Shown: positions 15,603 to 23,969 of the stretch, piece after piece
How positions within the stretch are numbered: position 1 is the first letter of the stretch
How the letters are laid out: each line of letters opens with the position of its first letter
From: an uncultured Phycisphaerales bacterium
GTDB taxonomy: Bacteria; Planctomycetota; Phycisphaerae; UBA1845; Fen-1342
Length of the DNA stretch: 32,779 nucleotides
Direction: 5' to 3'
Assembly: GCA_903914415.1 (NCBI GenBank)
Contig: CAIWOY010000307.1
Location: forward strand, 1-32,779
Program-made: the position numbers and the translations under genes
The notes under the pieces: generated by a model
What the model was told of the DNA's origin: nothing
What the model saw: the letters and a program-made list of their open reading frames with translations, nothing else
The model's database searches: none

Positions 15603-18398
15603 ATGGCCGGCATGCCCCTTTTCTGGAATGAGATCCGCGCGCGTGCCATTACCTTCGCCCGCGACTGGTCCGGCGCCGCCCGCGAGAAGGCCGAGGCCCA
15701 GACCTTCTGGAACGAGTTTTTCGCTGTTTTCGGCGTCCGGCGCCGCACCGTCGCCAGCTTTGAGGAGCCGGTTGAGAACCTCACGGGCGACACCGACTTC
15801 ATCGACCTGTTCTGGAAAGGCCGGCTGATCGCCGAGCACAAGTCCCGCGGCAAGGACCTCTCCAAGGCCCACACTCAGGCCATCGGCTACATCCAGAGCC
15901 TCGCCAGCGCTAAACGCACCGAGGAAATTCCGCGGTACATCGTTGTGTCCGACTTCGCTCGTCTCGCCCTGCACGACTTGGAGTCCGACAAGACTGGCAA
16001 GGAAACGATCCAGTTCGCACTGGCGGACCTGCCCGAGCACATCCGCGAGTTCGCCTTCATCGCCGGCTACGAGACCCGCAAAGTCGATCCCGAGGATCCA
16101 GCCAACGTCAAGGCGGTCGAACTCCTTGGCAACCTGCACGATCGTCTCGAGGCCGCCGGGTACGTCGGACACGACTTGCAGCGGTTCATGGTGCGCATCC
16201 TGTTCTGCCTGTTCGCCGATGACACCGGCATTTTTGAGCCGGACACGTTCAAGTTGTTCGTCCAGAACCGCACTCGGCCGGACGGTTCGGACCTTGGTTC
16301 CCAGTTGGCCCGGCTGTTCGCCGTGCTCAACACGCCGGCGGACAAGCGGCAGAAGACGCTGGACGAAGACTTGGCCGCGTTGCCCTACGTCAACGGCGAG
16401 TTGTACGCCGAGAGCCTGGGCTTTCCCGAGTTCGACGCCCCCATGCGCACGGCACTGCTCCTGTGCTGCAACTTCAAGTGGGAGCGGATCAGCCCCGCCA
16501 TCTTCGGGTCGCTGTTCCAGGCCATCATGCAAGCGCCTCAGCGCCGGCAGATCGGCGCGCATTACACTTCCGAGCGCGACATCCTCAAGCTTATCCGCTC
16601 GCTGTTCCTGGACGACCTGCGGGCCGAGTTCGACTCGATCAAGACGGACAAGAAGAAGCTCGCCGCGTTTCATCGGAAGCTGGGGCAACTGAAGTTTCTC
16701 GACCCGGCCTGTGGCTGCGGGAATTTCCTGGTCGTCAGTTACCGCGAACTGCGGCGGCTCGAGATGGACGTGCTTCAGGCTCGCTTCGGCAGGAACCCGG
16801 ATGAAGGTGATATCCGGGCCGGATGTCAACTCGACGTCTCGCAGTTATTCGGCATCGAGATCGAAGAATGGCCCGTCCGCATCGCGGAAGTCGCGCTGTG
16901 GCTCATGGACCACCAGATGAACGCCGAGCTTTTCGCGCGATTCAGCCAGGTCAAGGCCACGGTCCCGCTGACCAAGTCCCCGCACATCCGGCAGGCGAAC
17001 GCGCTGCGGTTGGATTGGAACGAAGTGCTTCCGGCGAATGAGTGCTCGTACGTTCTTGGTAATCCGCCGTTTGTGGGCAAGCACTACATGATCGACCAGC
17101 AGAAAGATGATCTTCGCACCTTGCTGCCGACCTTCCGGAGCGTTGGGGACCTGGATTACGTAACCGCCTGGTACTTCAAAGCCTGCGAGTACATTCGAAA
17201 CCACCCGGTTCGCGTCGCGTTCGTCTCAACGAACTCGATCACCCAGGGGGAGCAGGCCAGCGTTGTATGGCCGGAGCTCTTCCGCCGGTTCGGCATCAAG
17301 ATCCAGTTTGGTCATCGCACATTCAGATGGGAGAGCGAAGCGCGCGGTAAGGCGCACGTTCACGTGGTCATCATCGGCTTCGGTTCAGGGAACGGCGGAG
17401 CGCGACGCATCTACGACTACGGCGAGGATTCGGAGAACCCCACCGTTCATACGGTCCGCAACATAAGCCCATACCTGATCGACGCGTCCGATCGGGTGGT
17501 CGCCAAGCATACCACGCCGATCTGCGGGGCGCCCCCGATGCGCTGCGGCAACAAGCCCAGCGATGGTGGACACCTGATACTCACCGATGACGAGAAGGCG
17601 GAGCTGCTCGCGCGCGAGCCGACGGCCCAGCAGTACATCAGGCCGTTCATCGGTTCAGAGGAGCTTATCAACGGCACTTACCGATGGTGCCTGTGGCTCA
17701 CGGACGCCTCGCCCGCCGACCTCCGGCGCATGCCGCGGGTCATGGAACGCATTGAGAGGGTCCGCGCCTTCCGCCGAAAAAGCACCGCCAGGCCCACGCA
17801 GCAGGCGGCAAGCACTCCCGGTCTGTTCTTCTACATCTCCCAGCCGCAAAGCAAGTACATTGCTGTGCCCGAGGTCTCCTCCGAGCGTCGGCGTTACATT
17901 CCCATTGGTTTCCTGAGTCCTCGCGTCATTGCCAGCAACAAGATCTACGTGGTCGCCAGGCCAAGCCTATACCTGTTCGGAGTACTGTCCAGTTCAATGC
18001 ACATGGCGTGGGTGCGCGTCGTGGGCGGGCGACTGGAGAGCCGCTTCCAATACTCCGGCAGCATCGTTTACAACACGTTCCCCTGGCCGCAGGATTTGAC
18101 CGACAAGCAGAAGGCGCGCGTGGAGAAGTGTGCTCAAGCGGTGTTGGACGTACGGGCGAAGCATCTCGACGCGACGCTGGCCGACCTCTACGACCCGCTG
18201 GCCATGCCCGGCAACCTTGCCAAAGCGCACGCCGACCTCGACCGTGGCGTCGATGCCTGCTACCGGCGGCAACCCTTCACCAGTGAACGCCAGCGGGTGG
18301 AGTATCTGTTCGCACTCTATGAAAAGCTGACCGCGCCGCTGATTGTCCAACCCAAATCGCGTCGCCGTGCGGCCCGTAGCGTTCCTGACGCGCCGTGA
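15603..18398 (+). CDS. Type IIL (MmeI-like) restriction-modification enzyme, single chain (931 aa)
   Basis: One polypeptide carries a PD-(D/E)xK endonuclease, an adenine methyltransferase and a target-recognition domain. The nuclease site is Asp68-x9-Glu78-x-Lys80, the same spacing as in MmeI. A helical spacer follows, then HYTSE at 320, motif I FLDPACGCGNFL (365-376) and motif IV NPPF (487-490) of gamma-class N6-adenine methyltransferases. The C-terminal part has the YIPIGFLSPRVIASNK and HMAWVRVVGGRLESRF patterns and FPWP of the MmeI recognition domain. The length is near that of MmeI (about 919). Such enzymes cut about 20 bp from an asymmetric site and protect one strand by methylation. All key residues are present, so it looks active. 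No partner defence gene lies beside it. ATG 15612 is an alternative start. Confidence 0.92.
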   Translation: MAGMPLFWNEIRARAITFARDWSGAAREKAEAQTFWNEFFAVFGVRRRTVASFEEPVENLTGDTDFIDLFWKGRLIAEHKSRGKDLSKAHTQAIGYIQSLASAKRTEEIPRYIVVSDFARLALHDLESDKTGKETIQFALADLPEHIREFAFIAGYETRKVDPEDPANVKAVELLGNLHDRLEAAGYVGHDLQRFMVRILFCLFADDTGIFEPDTFKLFVQNRTRPDGSDLGSQLARLFAVLNTPADKRQKTLDEDLAALPYVNGELYAESLGFPEFDAPMRTALLLCCNFKWERISPAIFGSLFQAIMQAPQRRQIGAHYTSERDILKLIRSLFLDDLRAEFDSIKTDKKKLAAFHRKLGQLKFLDPACGCGNFLVVSYRELRRLEMDVLQARFGRNPDEGDIRAGCQLDVSQLFGIEIEEWPVRIAEVALWLMDHQMNAELFARFSQVKATVPLTKSPHIRQANALRLDWNEVLPANECSYVLGNPPFVGKHYMIDQQKDDLRTLLPTFRSVGDLDYVTAWYFKACEYIRNHPVRVAFVSTNSITQGEQASVVWPELFRRFGIKIQFGHRTFRWESEARGKAHVHVVIIGFGSGNGGARRIYDYGEDSENPTVHTVRNISPYLIDASDRVVAKHTTPICGAPPMRCGNKPSDGGHLILTDDEKAELLAREPTAQQYIRPFIGSEELINGTYRWCLWLTDASPADLRRMPRVMERIERVRAFRRKSTARPTQQAASTPGLFFYISQPQSKYIAVPEVSSERRRYIPIGFLSPRVIASNKIYVVARPSLYLFGVLSSSMHMAWVRVVGGRLESRFQYSGSIVYNTFPWPQDLTDKQKARVEKCAQAVLDVRAKHLDATLADLYDPLAMPGNLAKAHADLDRGVDACYRRQPFTSERQRVEYLFALYEKLTAPLIVQPKSRRRAARSVPDAP

Positions 18399-18786
18399 GG
18401 CTCGGTGACCCAGAAAACGATACGCGATTCTCGGTGGCGCTCATGTTCCGGCCATTGCATTGACGTGCCTTCGTGGTCGTGCTTGGGGAGGCAGGGTTGC
18501 CGCCAGGCCCAGGAGTTTGGCCGTTTTCCAGGGGTTCCGTCCCGGCGCGGCGGTCCCGGCGCGCTGGGACCGCCAGGGGTACGGTCGTGTGCCCCGTTGG
18601 GCGGGGGTGTGCGCTTGCTGGCGCTGCGCGTTCGGATGCGCTCCGCCGGACAGGCCCCTCGCTGCCGCTCGGGCTCTGATTCACGCCCCTCGCTGCCGTT
18701 CGGGCTCTGATCGGCCGTGTGCCCCATCGGGGGGAACCCGTCGCTGGCGCTCCGGGCTCTGATGTCGCGCGCTGCGCCCGAGGCTC
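18399..18786. other. Repeat-rich region without a gene
   Basis: This 388-bp stretch between the convergent restriction-modification and beta-propeller genes holds a perfect hairpin, GGCGGTCCC-ggcgcgct-GGGACCGCC (18549-18574), and at least three copies of a GC-rich unit ending GGGCTCTGAT. Open frames cross it on both strands, but their translations only restate the repeats and are not credible proteins. Confidence 0.7.
18549..18574 (+). terminator. Hairpin downstream of the restriction-modification gene
   Basis: A perfect 9-bp stem (GGCGGTCCC/GGGACCGCC) with an 8-nt loop lies 150 bp after the stop codon. It has no T-run, so it is only a possible terminator. Confidence 0.35.
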
Positions 18787-18788
18787 TT
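18655..18788. repeat. Imperfect direct repeats of about 26 bp
   Basis: Copies at 18655-18680, 18686-18711 and 18737-18763 share CTCGCTGCCG(C/T)TCGGGCTCTGAT with few changes; a degenerate fourth lies at about 18770-18788, up to the stop of the beta-propeller gene. The spacing is irregular (31 and 51 bp between starts), so this is not a CRISPR array. Confidence 0.75.
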
Positions 18789-19848
18789 AACCCGGCGGGC
18801 GGCCTACGACGAGGATCGCGAAGCTGCCGGGCACGGGCGTCGGGCGGGCGCGGCCGGTCGTCGGCGCCGAGGTCGCGGGCGCACTTGCGGGCGCGCTCGC
18901 GGGGGCTTCAAAGCGCGCCGTTGGGAGAAAGACCTTGTGCGTCTTTGGGTCGAGGGCCATCGTGCGGGCGCCGCGCTGCGTCTCGACGGTCTGGGCGACC
19001 GTGAAGTGCGCGGGATCGTCCTCATGCACGACCGTCAGCGTCGCGTCGCCGTTCGAGCTGAACGCGTAACCCGTCTCCGGATCGAACGCGGCGGCATCGG
19101 TGCCCTTGCCGATCGGCAGCGTCGTCACGACCTTGCCGGAGTCGGCGTCCAGCACGACCATCTTCTCGTTGCCGCAAACGGCGAATAGCCGGCGGTTCTT
19201 CGCGTCCAGCGCGAGGCCGGATGGCTCCTCGCCGGGCGCGAGCGGCCAGCGGGCGGTGACTTTCAACTCTTTGGGATCGATGCGCACGACTTCGCTCTTG
19301 TCCTCGATGTTGACGAAGACCTGGCCCTTGCCATCGGACACGGCGAACTCCGGTTTGCCCTCCAGCGGGATGGTGCCGAGGACCTTCCCGCTCTCCGGAT
19401 CGAACGCCGTCGCGTCTTTGCTGCGGCCGTTGAACGTGAACACGCGTTTCGTGAACGGATCGAAGAGGATGGCGTCCGGGTTCTCGCCGGTCGTCACCGT
19501 GTCGATCACCTTCAGCGTCTTGAGATCGAAGATCGTGGCGGTGTTGGCGCGGCCATTGCTGGTGAAGCCGCGGCCGAATTCGGGGGCGAGCGCGACGCCG
19601 TGCACGCCTTCGGTTTCCGGGATGTCCCCGACGACCTTGCCGCTGTCGGCGTCGAGCACCATCACGTGGGTCTGGCGGGTGACGTACAGCCGGCGCGCCT
19701 CGGCGTCGGCGATCAGGTAATCCCAGCGGCCTTCGCCGCCGACTTCGTATTTCTGGAGCACGCGATACGGCTGGGGGTCCGCCGCGCGGGCGGCGGCCAC
19801 GGCGCTGAGACAGACCACGAGGGCGGCAAACGTAACGCGAGTGAGCAT
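18787..19848 (-). CDS. Secreted YncE-like beta-propeller protein (353 aa)
   Basis: The ATG at 19848 has AGGAGA with a 6-nt spacer and starts a signal peptide (TFAALVVCLSAVAAARA). The mature protein is a seven-bladed beta-propeller of the YncE/YVTN type, with repeated blades such as HVMVLDADSGKVVGDIP, DATAFDPESGKVLGTIP, and MVVLDADSGKVVTTLP, and RRLYVT or RRLFAV strands. The C-terminus is a Ser/Ala/Pro/Thr linker followed by SFAILVVGRPPG. YncE-like proteins are periplasmic and often of unknown function, some binding DNA or acting beside redox or metal proteins. It diverges from the two-component regulator at 20085 and could belong to the same regulon, which is inference. A perfect TATAAT lies about 100 bp upstream. 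Confidence 0.85.
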   Translation of the reverse strand: MLTRVTFAALVVCLSAVAAARAADPQPYRVLQKYEVGGEGRWDYLIADAEARRLYVTRQTHVMVLDADSGKVVGDIPETEGVHGVALAPEFGRGFTSNGRANTATIFDLKTLKVIDTVTTGENPDAILFDPFTKRVFTFNGRSKDATAFDPESGKVLGTIPLEGKPEFAVSDGKGQVFVNIEDKSEVVRIDPKELKVTARWPLAPGEEPSGLALDAKNRRLFAVCGNEKMVVLDADSGKVVTTLPIGKGTDAAAFDPETGYAFSSNGDATLTVVHEDDPAHFTVAQTVETQRGARTMALDPKTHKVFLPTARFEAPASAPASAPATSAPTTGRARPTPVPGSFAILVVGRPPG

Positions 19849-19945
19849 GGCAGTTCTCCTGGCGGTAAGGCGCCCTGCGGCGACACGCCGCGTCCTTCTG
19901 GAACTTGGCCGACATGGGTCATCGGCCACTCGAACACCACCGCGA

Positions 19946-19951
19946 ATTATA
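19946..19951 (-). promoter_or_regulatory. Candidate -10 element for the beta-propeller gene
   Basis: TATAAT on the - strand is a perfect -10, about 98 bp before the ATG at 19848. No good -35 is found at 17-18 nt, so an activator may be needed. Confidence 0.3.
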
Positions 19952-20002
19952 CGCGGCGGATGATAACACGGTACGATGCGGCGGAATGGGGGTCTTTCCG
20001 CG

Positions 20003-20060
20003 ATGTCAGAATAATGTCAGGATTGCGACAGTGTTCGCGGTTCGCGGCGGGCGGGATAAT
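20003..20060 (+). promoter_or_regulatory. OmpR-type direct repeats and -10 before the response-regulator gene
   Basis: ATGTCAGAATA (20003-20013) is followed at once by ATGTCAGGATT (20014-20024), an 11-bp direct repeat as bound by tandem OmpR-family dimers. GATAAT at 20055-20060 is a good -10 with no -35. If the transcript starts near 20067, the repeats lie at about -43 to -64, a usual place for an activator. The Shine-Dalgarno GGAG is at 20073-20076. Confidence 0.5.
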
Positions 20061-20084
20061 CGCGTCCCAATCGGAGTGGCCGCG

Positions 20085-20768
20085 GTGCGCATTTTGGTAG
20101 TGGAAGACGAGCAGAAGGTCGCCGAGGCGCTGCGGGCCGGGCTGGAGGCCCAGCAGTACGAGGTGAGCGTGGCGCGGTCCGGCGAAGAGGGTTTTTTCCT
20201 GCTCAATACGGCGACGTTCGACCTGGTGGTGCTCGACCTGATGCTCCCGGGGCGCGACGGGCTGGACGTGCTGCGCACGATCCGCCAGCGCGGGCTGACG
20301 GTGCCGGTGCTGGTTCTGACCGCGCGCGACGCGGTCGAGGACCGGGTGCTCGGGCTCGACAGCGGCGCCGACGATTACCTGGTGAAGCCGTTCGCGTTCC
20401 CGGAGCTGCTAGCCCGCATCCGGGTGCTGCTGCGCCGCGGACGCGGAGAAGCGCGCCCGAGACTGGCGCTGGCCGATCTGGAAATGGACCTTCTGGCCCG
20501 GCAGGTGACGCGCGGCGGCACGCTTCTGTCGCTCACCAGCCGCGAGTTCGACCTGCTGGCGTATCTGCTGCGGCACCAGGGGCAAGTGGTGTCGCGCGAG
20601 ATGCTCGCCGAGGAAGTCTGGCAGCAGCCGGTGCGGGCCACGCCGCTGGACAACGTGATCGACGTGCAGATCGCGCGGCTGCGGCGAAAAGTGGACGATC
20701 CGTTCCCGACGCCGTTGATTCACACGGTCCGCGGGGTCGGGTTCACGCTGCGGGAGGTGCCGCCATGA
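20085..20768 (+). CDS. OmpR-family response regulator (227 aa)
   Basis: Receiver domain (1-115): acidic pair Glu7/Asp8, phosphate acceptor Asp51 in LVVLDLMLPG, Thr79 and Lys101 in DDYLVKPF. Winged-helix DNA-binding domain (about 127-225): LTSREFDLLAYLLRHQGQVV, TPLDNVIDVQIARLRRKVDD, IHTVRGVGFTL. The start is GTG 20085, which gives the canonical VRILVVEDEQ and has GGAG 8 nt upstream; a longer frame exists but reads through the promoter. It overlaps the kinase gene by 4 bp (ATGA), so both are made together. The sequence style resembles CusR/CopR-type regulators of metal efflux, and the downstream RND locus agrees, but the inducing metal is unknown. Confidence 0.94.
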   Translation: MRILVVEDEQKVAEALRAGLEAQQYEVSVARSGEEGFFLLNTATFDLVVLDLMLPGRDGLDVLRTIRQRGLTVPVLVLTARDAVEDRVLGLDSGADDYLVKPFAFPELLARIRVLLRRGRGEARPRLALADLEMDLLARQVTRGGTLLSLTSREFDLLAYLLRHQGQVVSREMLAEEVWQQPVRATPLDNVIDVQIARLRRKVDDPFPTPLIHTVRGVGFTLREVPP

Positions 20769-22147
20769 GGCTGCCCGCAGCCAGTATTCGCGTGCGGCTT
20801 ACGCTCTGGTATGCGGCGGCGCTGGGGCTGCTGCTGCTCGGGTTCGCGCGGGGGGTGTACTTCTTCGTGCAGCGCAGCTTAACGAGGCAGTTGGATCAAC
20901 TCCTCGACGAGCAGTTCAAAGCGGTCGGAACGGCTCTGCGGGGCGAGCCCGACGATCTGGAGGAGCTGGCGCAGCTCGGCGCGGTGCCGCTGTTTGAGGT
21001 GACGGTCGGCGAGCAGCTTGTCTACCGCACCGCCGGCTGGGGGCGCGCGGGTCTCGATGGTGCGCTGGGGGCCCGGCGGTCGAGGCCGGTGTGGTCCGCC
21101 GCCGGGACGGACGGACGACCGTACCGGCTGCGTGCGCAGGACGTACCGGGCGAGGGGCGCTCCTATCACGTGCGCGTGGCGGTTGGTGCGCATACGCTGC
21201 GGCGGACGCTGCGGACGCTGGCGGCGATTCTGCTCGTGGGGCTGCCGTTGGCCGTGGGGGTGGCGCTACTGGGCGGGTACGTGCTGGCCCGGCGTGTCCT
21301 GGCCCCGATCCAGGCGATTACGGCGAAGGCGCGCGAGATCACGGCGGAGCGGCTGAGCGAACGGCTGCCCGTGCGGAACGCCGGTGACGAACTCGGACGG
21401 CTGGCGACCGTGGTCAACGATTTGTTGGCGCGGCTCGACGACTCGTTTCAGCGGTTACGCCGGTTCACGGCGGACGCGTCGCACGAGCTGCGCACGCCGC
21501 TGACGGCGATTCGCAGCGTCGGGGAGGTGGCGTTGCAGGGGGCGCGCGAGCCGGCGGCGTACCGCGACGCGCTCGGCAGCATTCTGGAAGAGACGGCGCG
21601 GCTGAGCCAGCTTCTGGACGATCTGCTCACGCTCACGCGGGCGGACGCGGGGCGGGCCGTGCTGGCCAAGGAGCGGACGCAGCTCGCGGCGCTGGTGCGG
21701 GAGGCGGTCGACGTCGTGCGCGTGCTGGCGGAGGAGAAGGAGCAGACGCTGCAAGTCGCGCTGGACGACACCGTGGAGGTGGAGGTCGAGCCGCGCACGC
21801 TGCGGCAGGCGGTGCTCAACCTGCTGGACAACGCGATCAAGTACACGCCGGTCGGCGGCGCGGTCCGCGTGACGGTCCGGCGCGACGCGGACGGCGCGGC
21901 GGTGGCGGAAGTGGCCGACAACGGTCCGGGCATCGCGGCGGAGCACCACGCGCGGGTTTTCGAGCGGTTCTACCGGGTGGATAAGTCGAGGTCGATACAG
22001 CGCGGCGTTGGTCTCGGACTGGCCATCGCCCAATGGGCGGTCGAAGCGAATGGCGGACGGATCGAGCTGGAAAGTGGAGCCGGAAAGGGCAGCACGTTCC
22101 GGATTGTGCTGCCGGGTCCGGCCCGGACTGGGACAGGCAGACATTGA
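20765..22147 (+). CDS. Sensor histidine kinase (460 aa)
   Basis: Two membrane helices (about 12-34 and 143-170) flank a short periplasmic sensor domain of about 105 residues. A HAMP linker follows (RRVLAPIQAITAKAREITAERL), then the dimerisation domain with phospho-acceptor His240 in ASHELRTPLTAI, and the ATPase domain with N box NLLDNAIKYTP, G1 DNGPGI, F box FERFYR and G2 GVGLGLAIAQW. The architecture is that of CusS/CopS-like kinases. The sensor domain has no Cys and no obvious His cluster, so a typical copper or silver site is not evident. It overlaps the regulator gene by 4 bp. It would phosphorylate the regulator in response to an envelope signal linked to the efflux genes that follow. 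Confidence 0.94.
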   Translation: MRLPAASIRVRLTLWYAAALGLLLLGFARGVYFFVQRSLTRQLDQLLDEQFKAVGTALRGEPDDLEELAQLGAVPLFEVTVGEQLVYRTAGWGRAGLDGALGARRSRPVWSAAGTDGRPYRLRAQDVPGEGRSYHVRVAVGAHTLRRTLRTLAAILLVGLPLAVGVALLGGYVLARRVLAPIQAITAKAREITAERLSERLPVRNAGDELGRLATVVNDLLARLDDSFQRLRRFTADASHELRTPLTAIRSVGEVALQGAREPAAYRDALGSILEETARLSQLLDDLLTLTRADAGRAVLAKERTQLAALVREAVDVVRVLAEEKEQTLQVALDDTVEVEVEPRTLRQAVLNLLDNAIKYTPVGGAVRVTVRRDADGAAVAEVADNGPGIAAEHHARVFERFYRVDKSRSIQRGVGLGLAIAQWAVEANGGRIELESGAGKGSTFRIVLPGPARTGTGRH

Positions 22148-22220
22148 AGGACGACGGGCGGCGCTGCGCGTGCGGGACAGCGCCGCCGGAAGGAACTTCC
22201 CGCCGAGGAGTGACCGAAGA

Positions 22221-23906
22221 ATGAGAACAGGCATGGTGGCAAGACTGGCGGTAGGGCTCGCACTCGTTGCGGCTGCGGCATTGGCGAGCGCTGAGGAACA
22301 GCGCGGCGCCGACGCGCTCAAGAAGGCCGTCGCGGGCGCGAAGATTTCGGTGGGGCAGGCGATTGAGGCGGCGCAAAAGGAGGTCGCCGGCGGGAAAGTG
22401 ATCGAGGCTGGCCTGGAAGCCGAGAAGGAGGCCACTTTCTACGAGGTCGTCGTCCTGAGCGGCGACGCGGTCAAGGAAGTCAAGGTCGACGCGGCGAGCG
22501 GCAAGGTGCTGGGGGTCAAAGAGGAGAAGCCGGAAAAGGACGAGGAGAAAGAGCTGGCCAAATCCAAGCAGGCGCTGGGTGTCGCCAAGTTGACCTTCGC
22601 GCAGGCGCTGGAAGCCGCCGCGAAGGAGGTCAAGGACGGCAAGGCGTTCAAGGTCGAGTTGGAGATGAAGGGCGACCAGGCGGTGTACGAGGTCGTGCTG
22701 CTCCAGGGTGAGAAGGCCATGAAGGTGTCGCTCGACGCCGGCAGCGGGAAGGTCGCCAAGGTCGAGGAAAAGAAGTACGGCGAGCAGAAGGAAGATGAAA
22801 CCGCGGAGGCGAAGCAGGCGCTGGCCGCGGCCAAGATCAGCCCAGCGCAGGCGCTCGAGGCGGCCGGCAAGGAGGTCAAGGGTGCCCAGGTGCTCGGCGT
22901 CGAGCTGGAGATGGAGAACGACAAGCCGACGTACAGCGTGGCGCTGCTCCAGGGCGACAAGGTGATGGAGGCGAAGATCGACGCCGTGAGCGGCAAGGCC
23001 ATCAAGGTCGAGGAGGAGGAGCAGGACAAGGAAGAGGCGGACGAGCTGGCCGAATCCAAGGCGGCGCTGGCGACGATCAAGATCCCCTTCGCGCAGGCGC
23101 TGGAGCTGGCCGCGAAGGAAGTGAAGGACGGCAAGGTGCTGAAGGCCGAGTTGGAGATGGAGGAGGGCAAGGTCAGCTACGAGGTGGTTCTGCTGCAGGG
23201 CGAAGCGGCGTGGCAGGTCACGCTCGACGTGGTGAGTGGCAAGGTGCTCTCGTCCCGCAAGATGGAGCGCGGCCACAAGGAGTCCGCGGAGGGCGGCGAG
23301 TGGCGGCACGACTTCAAGGTGGACAAGGCCAACTGGGCCGACCACGGCACGAACCTGTACTTCATTCTCGAGCCGGGCTACCGCTGGCACTACAAGCACG
23401 GGACGGCAACGTTGACCGTCACTGTGCTCGACGAGACGAAGGTCGTTGACGGCGTGACGACGCGCATCGTCGAGGAGCGCGAGGAGAAGGATGGCAAGCC
23501 GCTGGAGGTCTCGCGCAACTACTTCGCGATCGACAAGTCCACGAACGATGTCTATTACTTCGGCGAAGACGTGGACGAGTACAAGGACGGCAAGGTCGCA
23601 GGGCACGAGGGCGGCTGGCTGGCCGGCGCCGGCGGGGCGAAGTTCGGGCTGATGATGCCGGGCAAGGTCAAGGTCGGCGACAGGTTCTACCAGGAGGTCG
23701 CGCCCAAGGTGGCCATGGACCGGGCTGAGATCGTCAGCGTGGATGAGAAGCTGGAGACGCCGGCGGGCAAATTCGAGAAGTGTCTGCGCGTCAAGGAGAC
23801 CACGCCGCTGGAGAAGGGCGTGAGCGAGAAATGGTACGCACCGGGTGTCGGCCTCGTGAAGGACGACGAGTTCGTGCTGGAGTCGGTCGACAAGCCGAAG
23901 AAGTAA
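22221..23906 (+). CDS. Periplasmic protein with four PepSY domains and an unnamed C-terminal domain (561 aa)
   Basis: A signal peptide (MVARLAVGLALVAAAALASA) leads to four PepSY domains at about residues 42-99, 124-181, 206-263 and 287-345. The 82-residue period is very regular, and each unit reads like KLTFAQALEAAAKEV, then YEVVLLQGE, then VSLDAGSGKV. Linkers are Lys/Glu-rich. From about 355 a separate domain begins (LYFILEPGYRWHYKHG, TATLTVTVLDETKVVDGVTT, DVYYFGEDVDEY, EKWYAPGVGLVKDDEF); I recall similar stand-alone bacterial proteins without a named function. PepSY domains are often found in periplasmic proteins beside two-component genes. It sits between the kinase and the efflux genes, so it may tune signalling or bind the substrate. 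ATG 22221 follows GAGGAG; 22233 is an alternative start. Confidence 0.85.
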   Translation: MRTGMVARLAVGLALVAAAALASAEEQRGADALKKAVAGAKISVGQAIEAAQKEVAGGKVIEAGLEAEKEATFYEVVVLSGDAVKEVKVDAASGKVLGVKEEKPEKDEEKELAKSKQALGVAKLTFAQALEAAAKEVKDGKAFKVELEMKGDQAVYEVVLLQGEKAMKVSLDAGSGKVAKVEEKKYGEQKEDETAEAKQALAAAKISPAQALEAAGKEVKGAQVLGVELEMENDKPTYSVALLQGDKVMEAKIDAVSGKAIKVEEEEQDKEEADELAESKAALATIKIPFAQALELAAKEVKDGKVLKAELEMEEGKVSYEVVLLQGEAAWQVTLDVVSGKVLSSRKMERGHKESAEGGEWRHDFKVDKANWADHGTNLYFILEPGYRWHYKHGTATLTVTVLDETKVVDGVTTRIVEEREEKDGKPLEVSRNYFAIDKSTNDVYYFGEDVDEYKDGKVAGHEGGWLAGAGGAKFGLMMPGKVKVGDRFYQEVAPKVAMDRAEIVSVDEKLETPAGKFEKCLRVKETTPLEKGVSEKWYAPGVGLVKDDEFVLESVDKPKK

Positions 23907-23969
23907 TCCGCGCTGCGCGGCGGTACACTTCTGCGGTTTCGAATTGCAGGGCACCCGAGGAGACCCTCC

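Noticed and set aside
18277-18727. - strand frames after the restriction-modification gene
   Set aside because: They translate the GC-rich repeats (Gly-Ser-Glu and Glu-Arg-Gln-Arg patterns), have no ribosome binding site and no protein-like composition.
18655-18788. CRISPR array
   Set aside because: The copies are few, differ from each other, and the intervals are 5 and 25 bp; no cas gene is nearby.
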